Shown here one piece after another: positions 7,626 through 15,736 of a stretch of DNA of 62,896 bases. Numbering within the stretch: position 1 is the first letter of the stretch; each line of letters starts with the position of its first letter. The notes below the pieces were generated by a model that was not told where the DNA came from, ran no database searches, and worked only from the letters and a program-made list of their open reading frames with translations. The stretch is from Thermoproteota archaeon (GTDB lineage Archaea; Thermoproteota; Thermoprotei_A; Sulfolobales; Ignicoccaceae): the NCBI GenBank assembly GCA_013154085.1, contig JAADDE010000036.1, positions 1 through 62,896 on the forward strand, written 5' to 3'. Both the position numbers and the translations under genes were made by a program.

Positions 7626-8591
7626 CTAGTGCGTGGGGCTGAAGACTTCGCACTTTTGGGGAGGGGACCCTCCCTCCACCACCTCTTCGAGCACGTCCAC
7701 GAACTTCTTTATCAGCATTAAGGCCGGACTGGACTCCGGAGGGTAGTTCAAGGAGGCCGGCGAGGCCAATCCCTCCGCGAAGACGTCGTATAGCTTCCCG
7801 TCGAACGGTATCGCCATAGCAACCCTGCCGTTCACCTCCTTACACAGGCCCAGCGCGTACTCCTTGGCGCGGTTGAGCTCCTCCGGCGTGGGCCTTACCA
7901 TGTTTATTATGGTGCCCAAGACCGGTATGTTCTTCGTGTAGCGCTGGTGCAACTGCGCTATGAGCTGGATCATGTTGGGGTTGCTGTCGGAGAGCAGGTT
8001 AATCCAAGAGCTGGTCGTGGACAGCAAGTGCTGGTAGGTGTAGTAGGTTGCCCAGGAGGGCACGGGGTAGTCGTTGAATACTACGTCGTACTCCTTCGCC
8101 AGCTTTTCCACGGACCCCTTCATCTTTGTTACTATCTTAATCACCTTTGAGGGTTCGTTCATTTCCTCCAGCAGTCTGTTTATGTTGTCCGGAATGTCCT
8201 CTTCCGTAACCGCCGGCACGACGTAAACGGTCACCGATCCCCTCTTGCCGGTTATCACCGTCTCTTGCACTGCCTCGGTTATGTCGATTAAACCTATGAG
8301 CACTTTTACCAAGCTTGGACCGCTCTTGAGCTCCTTCAAGAGCCTCAGAGAGAGGCGCGGGCTCATTATGTCCCAGTCGATAAAGATAACGTTCTTCCCG
8401 CGGAGCACCAGCTGTACGCCGCTCTCGAGCTGGATGGTGGTCTTGCCTATGCCTCCCTTGGGAGACGAGTTTCCTATGGCGTTTGGAGCCTTCACCCTAT
8501 CCGGCAACTTGAGCTTGGTTACGTCAACCCCTCCCTCCTTAGATCTTCGCCGTAGGAATAGCAGTTTCAGCAACTTCAGCAGGTTCACCAC
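7626..8591 (-). CDS. ParA/MinD-family P-loop ATPase
   Basis: A 321-residue protein with the deviant Walker A motif PKGGIGKTT (about residues 44-52), then FIDWDIMSPRLS as the Walker A' region and VVFNDYPVPSW where ParA proteins have the Walker B Asp. An N-terminal basic, leucine-rich stretch (residues 3-18, LLKLLKLLFLRRRSK) looks like an amphipathic membrane-targeting helix, which is unusual because MinD has its targeting helix at the C-terminus. No ParB or parS is visible nearby; the only likely partner is the tiny membrane protein downstream. Probable role: nucleotide-switched positioning of some membrane complex. Start GTG. Confidence 0.85.
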   Translation of the reverse strand: MVNLLKLLKLLFLRRRSKEGGVDVTKLKLPDRVKAPNAIGNSSPKGGIGKTTIQLESGVQLVLRGKNVIFIDWDIMSPRLSLRLLKELKSGPSLVKVLIGLIDITEAVQETVITGKRGSVTVYVVPAVTEEDIPDNINRLLEEMNEPSKVIKIVTKMKGSVEKLAKEYDVVFNDYPVPSWATYYTYQHLLSTTSSWINLLSDSNPNMIQLIAQLHQRYTKNIPVLGTIINMVRPTPEELNRAKEYALGLCKEVNGRVAMAIPFDGKLYDVFAEGLASPASLNYPPESSPALMLIKKFVDVLEEVVEGGSPPQKCEVFSPTH

Positions 8592-8670
8592 CGGCCGTTC
8601 ACCTCGCTACACTCCTTCGGAATTCACTTGCAAGCGTTATGCTTTAAGCTTCTCGGAGGACGAGGAACAC

Positions 8671-9372
8671 TTAACAAGGGACCACTCGAGTGCCCACTTC
8701 GCCTCCCTCGAGCAGAGTTGCATAATTCTCAACCTTGAAGCCGTTGAACACGTAAACCTTTACCTCACCCGCTATTTTAGCCAGCTCCTCGAGCTTCTTC
8801 CTCATCCCGCCTGTGACGTCTATTCCTTCGCTTCCCTTCAGCTCTACTGAGCACGGGCTGGCCTCCCTGAGCGGGGGTCCCGAAGGCGGCCAGCTCCGGT
8901 ACACGCCTTCCACGTCCGTAGCAAGCCCCACCGCTTCCGCACCCAGCTTCTTCGCGAGCTCCACGACCAGCTCGTCGCCCGAGACCACCTTCCCGGGCGG
9001 GACTACGTTTCCTTGTATGACCGGTATCCAGCCGATCTTCAGCGCCTCCCTTATGGGCTCCACGAGGAGCTCTCCAGCCCACATGGAAGGCGTGGAGTAG
9101 GGGGCGAAGGGATCGCCGAGGGCTTCCGTAACTCTGTTGGTCATCTCGTTCATCACCCTTATTACTTCATATCCCTTATCTTTCAAGCTATACCCGCTTT
9201 CCAGTAGCTCTCTAACCTTCGGGTGCCCGAAGCTTCCCCCGCCGTGCACCACCACGAGCTCGCCGCTCTTCTTCTTCAGCACTTTCCCTATCTCCTTCAA
9301 CAGTTCTGTCCTCAAACTGTAAGGCCTCCTCTTGTCGCTTATAACGCTGCCCCCGAGCTTGAGCACGATCAA
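8671..9372 (-). CDS. Isopentenyl phosphate kinase
   Basis: Phosphorylates isopentenyl phosphate to isopentenyl diphosphate, the last step of the archaeal modified mevalonate pathway. The product (233 residues from TTG at 9372) has the amino-acid-kinase fold with KLGGSVISDK at the N-terminus, VVHGGGSFGH whose last His (about residue 50) is the family's catalytic His, GNVV near the middle and the nucleotide-binding TDVEGVYR and DVTGGMRKK segments. The TTG start is chosen because it places the first beta strand (IVLKLGGS) at the N-terminus as in characterised IPKs; an extension to 9459 looks non-coding. A UbiD-family gene for the preceding step lies 2 kb away. Confidence 0.9.
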   Translation of the reverse strand: MIVLKLGGSVISDKRRPYSLRTELLKEIGKVLKKKSGELVVVHGGGSFGHPKVRELLESGYSLKDKGYEVIRVMNEMTNRVTEALGDPFAPYSTPSMWAGELLVEPIREALKIGWIPVIQGNVVPPGKVVSGDELVVELAKKLGAEAVGLATDVEGVYRSWPPSGPPLREASPCSVELKGSEGIDVTGGMRKKLEELAKIAGEVKVYVFNGFKVENYATLLEGGEVGTRVVPC

Positions 9373-9493
9373 GCTCGCCGCCCCTTCCGGGAAGGCGCGG
9401 GGCCGATGAAGAACAGTGGGTCTGGCGAGCGGTGGCCGGGAACCCAAAGGCTGAGGCATTTGTATCCCGCCGGCCGGGGAGCGTGGGGTCCTA

Positions 9494-11539
9494 ATGACGC
9501 TCGTTGTGGGTCTCCACGGGGCTCACGACCCCTCAGTGGCAGCAGTGGTGGACGGAGAGCTTGTGTTTGCCCTTGAGGACGAGAGGGTGAATAGGTACAA
9601 GCACTCCATGCGCACGCCGGCGCTGGTCCCTCCGGGGAGGCCGAACTTCCCGGTCGTGGCAAGCCGCTCCTTGCCGGGATACTCCTTGGTACTGCTAGAA
9701 AGGTTCTTAGAGAAGGAATATGGGCTGAGAGTAAAGGATGCAGACGTCATAGCGGTTACTGGAATCAGGAGGAAGTGGTACGTCCTGGACATAGTTAGGA
9801 GGAGGCCGTGGAAGTGGAAGGCTACCTATACAGTAGGCCTGAGCTACACCGCCAGAAAGGTCTCGCCGGTAAGGTACATCTACGAGACGGAGAAGATGAT
9901 CAAAAAGGAAACTGCACTGCTGAGGAAGATGAACAGCTTTGCTAGGGAGGTGAGCTTGGCTGAGGCGGATCCCGGCTCGGCCGACGTGCTCGAAGACGAA
10001 AAGAAGGGCGTAAAGAAATACTTGAGGAAGCTCTCCTCGGCCGTCTCCACCCTCTCCCCGCTCCTTGGGATTCTCGGAAGGGGCTACTGGGAGGCGTTCT
10101 TCCCGGGCGTTGCGGAGACCGACTGGGTGCACGTAGATCATGCCAGGAAGCTCATGAAGGCCTTCTTGGGCTACGAGCTCCCGCGTGAGAAGTTCGTCGT
10201 GGTGGAGCACCACTTAGCCCACGCCGCCACTGCATACTACTTCTCCGGACACAGCACAATGACCGTGGTGACGGCCGACGGAGCCGGTGAGTACCAGTCG
10301 ACCGTGGTCTGGAGCGTAAGAGACGGAGAGTTTGAGAAGGTGCTCGAGCTGCACGTGAGGGACGGAAGCCTCGGCATCTTCTACGAAGGGGTGTCGTACT
10401 GCATAGGCTTCACCGAGTACGCCGAGGGGCCGGGAAAGGCGATGGGGCTGGCGCCCTACGGCAAGCCGAACGAGAGGTACCGGAAAGTTATGGAGAGCTT
10501 GCTGAAGGTTTACGACGAAGGCGCGGACCGGCCGTTCGAGCTCGCGCCGGCGAAGCTCCTCGAGGGCTACTACATCCCCTACCTCGAGAAGGCCGGCTGC
10601 TGCATATTCTGGAACCCGAGGGAGAGGCCCATGAACGAGGAGGCTGCAGATCTGGCCTACGAGCTTCAGCGCCGCTTCGAGGAGGCGTACCTAACCTTGA
10701 GCATGTGGGCCAAGAAGCACGTGGGCTCGCCCTACTTGGGGCTCTCCGGCGGCGTGGCCCTCAACGGAAAGGGCAATATGGTTATACACTACTCAAAGAT
10801 ATTCAGCGACGTATTCATCTTCCCCGGGGCCAACGACGCCGGCATATCGATAGGAGCCGCCGCTTGGGCCTACGAGCACGTCTTGGGCAAGAAGATGAAA
10901 AACGTGAGGATCCGGAGCGCGTACTGGGGCTTTCCCTACGGTGAGGAAGAGGTAAGGAGCGCCCTCAAGCTGGCAAAGGATTTAGGATTCAAGGTAGAGG
11001 AAGTGGGAGATGCCGCTGTCTTGGCAGAAGACTTGGTCAAGGGCAAGTTCTACGCAATATACCAAGGAAGGGCAGAGTTCGGTCCGAGAGCATTGGGCCA
11101 CCGATCCTTAGTGGCCGACCCGCGGAAGAGGGAGCACTGGGAGAGGATGAACGAAGTGAAGGGGAGGGAGTGGTGGAGGCCTCTGGCCCCCTCCTTGCTT
11201 CTGGAGGACGCCGACTACTTCTTCAAGGACCCCGTCGAAGCTCCGTTTATGATACTCATGCTGAAGTACAAAGACGAGAACAAGTGCAGAGAGGTCCCCG
11301 CTACTTGCCACGTTGACATGACCGCCAGGCCGCAGACCGTGACCCGGGAGATAGACGCTCAGTGGTACGGTTTGATAAAGGAGTTCAAGAGGCTTACTGG
11401 TATAGGCTTGATAATGAATACCAGCTTTAACATGGGCGGTGAGCCGTTGGTGGAGACGCCGGTCCAAGCGGTGCTGAGCTACGCCTTCATGTTCGGCCTC
11501 AGCGGTTTGTGGCTGGAAGGTTATTTAATAACCAAGTAG
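9494..11539 (+). CDS. NodU/CmcH-family carbamoyltransferase
   Basis: A 681-residue enzyme of the family that moves a carbamoyl group from carbamoyl phosphate via carbamoyl-AMP to a hydroxyl of a sugar or other small molecule. N-terminal ASKHA-fold domain: VVGLHGAHDPSVAAVVDG, the metal-binding HHLAHAATAYY (about residues 237-247) and TADGAGE. C-terminal domain: GRAEFGPRALGHRSLVADPR, and NTSFNMGGEPLVETP. About 100 residues longer than typical NodU because of an insertion around residues 90-210. ATG start. The acceptor is unknown; glycan genes at the far end of the window make a surface glycan possible, but nothing links them directly. Confidence 0.92.
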   Translation: MTLVVGLHGAHDPSVAAVVDGELVFALEDERVNRYKHSMRTPALVPPGRPNFPVVASRSLPGYSLVLLERFLEKEYGLRVKDADVIAVTGIRRKWYVLDIVRRRPWKWKATYTVGLSYTARKVSPVRYIYETEKMIKKETALLRKMNSFAREVSLAEADPGSADVLEDEKKGVKKYLRKLSSAVSTLSPLLGILGRGYWEAFFPGVAETDWVHVDHARKLMKAFLGYELPREKFVVVEHHLAHAATAYYFSGHSTMTVVTADGAGEYQSTVVWSVRDGEFEKVLELHVRDGSLGIFYEGVSYCIGFTEYAEGPGKAMGLAPYGKPNERYRKVMESLLKVYDEGADRPFELAPAKLLEGYYIPYLEKAGCCIFWNPRERPMNEEAADLAYELQRRFEEAYLTLSMWAKKHVGSPYLGLSGGVALNGKGNMVIHYSKIFSDVFIFPGANDAGISIGAAAWAYEHVLGKKMKNVRIRSAYWGFPYGEEEVRSALKLAKDLGFKVEEVGDAAVLAEDLVKGKFYAIYQGRAEFGPRALGHRSLVADPRKREHWERMNEVKGREWWRPLAPSLLLEDADYFFKDPVEAPFMILMLKYKDENKCREVPATCHVDMTARPQTVTREIDAQWYGLIKEFKRLTGIGLIMNTSFNMGGEPLVETPVQAVLSYAFMFGLSGLWLEGYLITK

Positions 11540-11540
11540 C

Positions 11541-12974
11541 TCAGAGTCCGTACTCGCGCCACCTCCTCTCGACCATCTCCGATATCCTCGGGTCGGGCTC
11601 GCTCCTCTCCGGCCACTCGTAGCCGCACTCCTCCTTCAGCTTCCTAGTTGCATCCACGATCATTTTGCTCCCGGCGGGCGGGAAGGGGACCGTGTGATCC
11701 AGCGCGTCGGTCACGTCGTTTGTAATTATTTCTACGTCTCTAGCCGGATCGACAGTCGAGGCTATCGCGTAGGCCACCTCACCCCAGTCGTGGACGTTTA
11801 CGTCGTGATCGACCACTATCAATATCTTGGTGAAGCTCATCTGCCCCAGCCCCAGTAGGGCGTGAGCGGCCTTCCGGGCGTGTCCGGGGTACTGCTTCTT
11901 GATTGAGACTATCGCTATTCCGTGGAAGAGGCCCTCCGGAGGCAGATTCATATCGACTATCTCGGGGACGAGCCATTTTATTATTGGCAAGAATATCCTT
12001 TCAGTGGCCTTCCCGATGTTGGCATCTTCCATCGGCGGCCTTCCGACCACGGTGCCGTAATATATGGGATCCTTCCGGGTGTACATTTCCTCCATGTGGA
12101 ATACCGGATACAAGTCCCTCGGAGTGTAGTAGCCCGTGTGGTCCCCAAAGGGGCCCTCCCAAGCAAGCTCCTCCGTGTCCACGTAGCCTATCATGAGCGC
12201 CTCCGCGTTTGCCGGCACGAGCAAGCCGTTCGCTTCGACCACCTTCACGGGGGAGCCTTTGAGGAAGCCGGCGAAGGTGTACTTATCTAGGTTGCCCGGC
12301 ACGGGGAGGGCGCCGGTGAGCAAGGTCGCGGGATCCCCGCCTATCGCAATTGCTACGGGCATCTTCTTAATTCCCAATTTTTTATACTTCCTGTAGTTCT
12401 CCGCTCCCCTCTTGTGCACCTGCCAGTGCACAACTGCCCTCTTGGGCGAGTAGAGCATTATCCGGTAAACGCCGAACGTGTGGACCTCGGTCTCTGGGTC
12501 CTTAGTTATGGTTAAGGCATAGGTCAAGTAGCGGGATGCGTCCTTCGGCCATGTCTTGAAGGAAGGCAACGAGAAGAAGTCCGGCTCCCTCTCAACTTCC
12601 ATCACCGGGCCCTTCCTAACCCTCTTCGGTAAGTACTTGCTCATCCCTATCATGTCTCCGAGGACCTTTATCTTTTCTCCGAGGCTCTTCGGCCTCGCCT
12701 TAAACGGAGCGATGAACCTCTCTCCCAGCTCTTCGAGCCTCTCGGCGCCGAGGGCCAGCTTGACGAGCTCCATGGAGCCGAAGATGTTCCCGGCGACCCT
12801 CCACTCCGGGTACCCCTTGAGCTTCTCGAAGAGCACGGCCTTGCCGTACCTCCTCCACATGAGCTTCCTTAAGATCTCCGGCACTTCCTCCACTGGATCG
12901 ACCTCAGCCTTCACCCTGGCCAGCAAGCCCTTATCATCCAAGAAGCTCAAGTACTCCCTTAGGTCCTCAAACAA
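11541..12974 (-). CDS. UbiD-family decarboxylase, candidate anhydromevalonate phosphate decarboxylase
   Basis: A 477-residue prenylated-FMN-dependent decarboxylase of the UbiD family. Conserved stretches visible: ITKDPETEVHTFGVYR, KRAVVHWQVHKRGAEN, AIGGDPATLLTGALPVPG, EGPFGDHTGYY and the C-terminal DATRKLKEECGYEWPE. In archaea such as Aeropyrum a UbiD-family enzyme decarboxylates trans-anhydromevalonate 5-phosphate to isopentenyl phosphate, the substrate of isopentenyl phosphate kinase. With that kinase 2.2 kb away, this is the best assignment, although UbiD enzymes also act on aromatic acids. TTG start at 12974, supported by a TATA element about 37 bases upstream. Confidence 0.85.
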   Translation of the reverse strand: MFEDLREYLSFLDDKGLLARVKAEVDPVEEVPEILRKLMWRRYGKAVLFEKLKGYPEWRVAGNIFGSMELVKLALGAERLEELGERFIAPFKARPKSLGEKIKVLGDMIGMSKYLPKRVRKGPVMEVEREPDFFSLPSFKTWPKDASRYLTYALTITKDPETEVHTFGVYRIMLYSPKRAVVHWQVHKRGAENYRKYKKLGIKKMPVAIAIGGDPATLLTGALPVPGNLDKYTFAGFLKGSPVKVVEANGLLVPANAEALMIGYVDTEELAWEGPFGDHTGYYTPRDLYPVFHMEEMYTRKDPIYYGTVVGRPPMEDANIGKATERIFLPIIKWLVPEIVDMNLPPEGLFHGIAIVSIKKQYPGHARKAAHALLGLGQMSFTKILIVVDHDVNVHDWGEVAYAIASTVDPARDVEIITNDVTDALDHTVPFPPAGSKMIVDATRKLKEECGYEWPERSEPDPRISEMVERRWREYGL

Positions 12975-13005
12975 GTCCGGGTACCCAGCGGCCTCCGCGA
13001 AAAGC

Positions 13006-13016
13006 TGAATTAACGC
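13006..13016. promoter_or_regulatory. Shared TATA element for divergent ubiD-like gene and hypC
   Basis: GAATTAACGC reads as GCGTTAATTC on the other strand. Its centre lies about 37 bases from the TTG of the UbiD-family gene and 38 bases from the GTG of hypC, so one near-palindromic element could serve both directions, each with a leader of about 10 bases. Confidence 0.5.
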
Positions 13017-13048
13017 TGTGGGGTCCCTGAGTTCCGGGTCTGGGGCCC

Positions 13049-13300
13049 GTGTGCTTGGGCATTCCCGCGTCCGTTAAAGAGGTCCGTGAAGACGGCACCG
13101 CAGTTGTCGACGTGTTTGGCAACGACGCCGTGGTAGATACCACTCTCGTCCCCGACGTAAAGCCCGGAGACAAGGTGATAGTCCACGCCGGCGCGATAAT
13201 AGCTAAGATGGACGAGGAGCAGTGGAGGCAGACGTACGAGATATGGAAGCAAGTGCTGGAAACCTTGGACAAGGAGTTCGAGGCCGCGCTTGAGCAATAA
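13049..13300 (+). CDS. hypC: Hydrogenase maturation chaperone HypC
   Basis: An 83-residue member of the HypC/HybG/HupF family. It starts MCLGIPASV; the Cys directly after the initiator Met is the residue that carries the Fe(CN)2CO precursor with HypD during [NiFe]-hydrogenase assembly. The middle (TTLVPDVKPGDKVIVHAG) is the OB-like barrel typical of the family. GTG start. This supports a hydrogen-oxidising lifestyle such as H2:sulfur respiration. No other hyp genes or hydrogenase subunits lie in the window. The next gene begins inside its last codons. Confidence 0.95.
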   Translation: MCLGIPASVKEVREDGTAVVDVFGNDAVVDTTLVPDVKPGDKVIVHAGAIIAKMDEEQWRQTYEIWKQVLETLDKEFEAALEQ

Positions 13301-14619
13301 AGGGCCGCGCCTTTCTCCCCTTGGGAACGCAGTGAGGAAGCTCTCTCTGGCAGAAGCGACTGCCTTAGGAATAGGAATAATAATAGGGGCAAGCATATTC
13401 TCGCTCGTAGGCGTGGGGGCGAAAATAGCCGGCTCAGATCTGCTGAATTCTTCCTCTCTGCAGCGTACGCGCTTACAGTAGCCTATTCCTATGCCAAGCT
13501 CTCGAGGGTCCTCGTCTCCAACGCCGGCCCCAGTAAGTCCTGCACGCGTTCGGCGACAGCGTCTGGGTGGGGGCCCTTGCCTTCATATACTGGTTCAGCT
13601 ACGTGGTTTCAATATCCCTATTCGCATACACCTTTGCCGGGTACTTGTTAGGAGCCTTAGGTCTGACTGCGAGCTACTTGCTGTACGGAATTGTCGAGTC
13701 GGCATTGATAGCGTTCTTCGTAGCCTTGAACTTCAAGGGCTCGCAGGCTGTTGGAGCAGCTGAGACCTTGCTTGTGGCATTCAAGCTATTCGTTCTGCTG
13801 GTGTTCATTGCGGGCGGCCTCTTCTTCGTAAATCCCGAGCGCTTGATGCCGGACCTCAGCATAAGGGGAATTGAGGGCATTCTAATTGCATCGGCTTTGT
13901 ATTTGCTGAGCTACGCGGGCTTCGGCGTCATAACCAACGCTTCCGAAGACATAGAGGACCCGGAGAAGAACGTCCCTAGGGCTATATACTTGAGCTTGCT
14001 GATATCCGCAATTATTTATGTCCTTGTGTCGGTAGTAGTAATAGGTGCTGTGCCTAGATCCCTCGTGATTAAGGCCGAGGAGTACGCTCTGGCGGTGGCG
14101 GCCAAGCCCTTCCTCCACGAGTGGGGCTTCGCGCTTGTAACGCTCGGCGCCTTGGTCTCGACCTCATCAGCCCTGAACTCGGCCCTCTACGGAGGGGCCA
14201 ACGTGGCTTACGCGCTGGCGAAGAAGGGCGTGCTGCCGAAGGCGTTCGACCGGAGGACCTGGTTCGGGGAGCCGGAGGGGCTCTACATAACGGCTGGCCT
14301 AGGCTTGTTCTTAGCACTCTTCCTCAACCTCAGCGGGATAGCAGAAGTGACTACGCTGGCGTTCATACTGATATACTTAGCAGTGGCGCTGGCTCACTGG
14401 AAGCTTAGAGAAATGACTAAAGGAGACGCCCGGATAATCGTCGCCTCAATTGCCATCTTGATGCTTTCGTTCCTGATAATAATGAGCTATTCGCTGGCCA
14501 CGAACGCTAAAGCGTTCACCGTGGCCGCCCTCTTCCTCGGGGGCGCGGTGGTGTTCGAGTGGCTCTATAGGAAGGTTACTGGGAGGGAGATGAGGGCGAG
14601 GGCTCAAATAAGAGGCTGA
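13290..14619 (+). pseudogene. APC-family amino acid permease with two frame breaks
   Basis: Three segments in three frames together make one amino acid-polyamine-organocation permease. Segment 1 (TTG at 13290 to about 13442) has the family's first helix (GIGIIIGASIFSLVGVG). Segment 2 (about 13442-13531, shifted by -1) gives AEFFLSAAYALTVAYSYAKL. Segment 3 (about 13540-14619, shifted by -1 again) contains the remaining ten or so membrane helices and runs open for about 350 codons. Both breaks look like single-base losses (near 13440-13444 and 13531-13540). The remainder is intact, so this is either a recent pseudogene or sequence error. It overlaps hypC by 11 bases. Substrate unknown. Confidence 0.8.
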
Positions 14620-14836
14620 GGGCGAGGCGGAGCAAGCACGCAAGCTTTCTGAGGTCTTCTTCCACCTCCGTCCTCTTGAGGCCTAAGTCCGGGCACGACT
14701 CGTCTTGGTACATAACTTCCCAGAACCTCTTGTCCTCAAACAGCTCCTCCTCAGAGTTCGCCACGAACGCGTGCTCCAGGAGGCCGTCCTTAAACGAGAG
14801 GACCACCAGCGGGCGGCGCCCGCAACACACGGCCAC
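14576..14836 (-). CDS. Small unknown protein in the rpo11 operon
   Basis: An 86-residue protein starting at GTG 14836, just two bases after the stop of rpo11 and preceded by GGGAG, so probably translated with it. Residues 1-40 look like a beta-alpha unit (VAVCCGRRPLVVLSFKDG) and the C-terminal half is helical and leucine-rich. It has four cysteines (two adjacent near the N-terminus) but no zinc-finger spacing. Not recognised. Its last 44 bases overlap convergently with the end of the broken permease. Confidence 0.55.
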   Translation of the reverse strand: MAVCCGRRPLVVLSFKDGLLEHAFVANSEEELFEDKRFWEVMYQDESCPDLGLKRTEVEEDLRKLACLLRLALSLLFEPSPSSPSQ

Positions 14837-14837
14837 G

Positions 14838-15128
14838 CTACTCCCGCGCTTCCTCAAGCTCCCTCACGAACTTCTCCAAATACTTTATTGCCTCATCTAT
14901 CGCCTCAAGCAACACCTTGTAGGGGTCCTCCTTGCCGTCGGTCCTTATGGTTATCCACAGCACTTGTCTGAGCGGGTGCTCCACGAGGTACAGCGCAGTG
15001 ACGCCCTTCTTCTGGGCCGCTATTTTTGTTATGAGGTTCCCGAGGGTATGGCTCTCGCCCGGTATCTTTACCCTCACCTCCCTCTCTCCCCTAACTTCGA
15101 TCTCAGGCTTCGCCAGCACCTCTACCAT
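14838..15128 (-). CDS. rpo11: RNA polymerase subunit Rpo11 (L)
   Basis: A 96-residue archaeal RNA polymerase subunit, the partner of Rpo3 in the assembly platform (equivalent to Rpb11). The diagnostic stretch VKIPGESHTLGNLITK near residues 20-35 and HPLRQVLWITIRTDG are clearly present, followed by the C-terminal dimer helix (about 65-94). ATG at 15128 is chosen because it gives the normal length; it overlaps the end of the DUF2067 gene by 7 bases. This csl4-DUF2067-rpo11 order is a known crenarchaeal housekeeping arrangement. Confidence 0.95.
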   Translation of the reverse strand: MVEVLAKPEIEVRGEREVRVKIPGESHTLGNLITKIAAQKKGVTALYLVEHPLRQVLWITIRTDGKEDPYKVLLEAIDEAIKYLEKFVRELEEARE

Positions 15129-15736
15129 GTCCCTTCGGCCTCCCTCAGCGTCTCCGATAGGCGCTTTATTATTCTCCTCCATTCCTCTCTCACCTCATAC
15201 TTAAAGTCGCCGGGCTCAATGAAGCCCTCCCGCTCCATCGCTTCTACGACAGCTCCGGGCGGCAGCGAGTAGGCCGCGCTCAAGACCGCCACGGCCTTCT
15301 TGGCGGAGTGGGGAAGGCGGAACCGAACCACCTCATCTTCCATAGCTTCCCTCATCTTTTTCATTACTTCAACGACCTCAGAAAACGGCGCGTCTGAGAT
15401 TAAGGTGTTGTCCTCCAGCCTCGCGGAGTAGCCCAAGAGCCTCAAAGCCTCCACGAGAGCATCTACCGGCACCGTGACCTTGGCCAGCTTCGGGAGCTCC
15501 TCTATTGATACCTTCGTGTAGGGCATTGCTGCGCTCTCTATTTCCCTCTTCAGCTCCTCTATCTCATACCTTAGGGACTTCAGCTCGTACGGGAAGCCCA
15601 GCGCTTCTATTATCAGCTTGTTCCCCTCGACCTCGCCCTTGAGCCACCTGACGCTGACCTCTTCCGTTATTTTGTTGAGGAGCTCATAGCACGCCTCCTC
15701 GTTAACGCACTTAATGACGAACCTTCTTATCTTCAT
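15122..15736 (-). CDS. DUF2067-type archaeal protein
   Basis: A 204-residue soluble protein between csl4 and rpo11. It matches what I know of the archaeal DUF2067 family in position and size: an N-terminal beta-rich part (RRFVIKC..EEACYELLNKI), a helix rich in Glu/Lys (about 55-75), and a C-terminal part with SAYSLPPGAVVEAMEREGFI. Function unknown; its fixed place next to exosome and polymerase genes suggests RNA metabolism. It begins with ATG at 15736, inside the last 26 bases of csl4. Confidence 0.7.
   Translation of the reverse strand: MKIRRFVIKCVNEEACYELLNKITEEVSVRWLKGEVEGNKLIIEALGFPYELKSLRYEIEELKREIESAAMPYTKVSIEELPKLAKVTVPVDALVEALRLLGYSARLEDNTLISDAPFSEVVEVMKKMREAMEDEVVRFRLPHSAKKAVAVLSAAYSLPPGAVVEAMEREGFIEPGDFKYEVREEWRRIIKRLSETLREAEGTW

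Noticed and set aside
13436-13540. Programmed -1 frameshifting in the permease gene
   Set aside because: No slippery heptamer or pseudoknot is evident, and two successive events in 100 bases would be needed. Mutation or sequence error is simpler.
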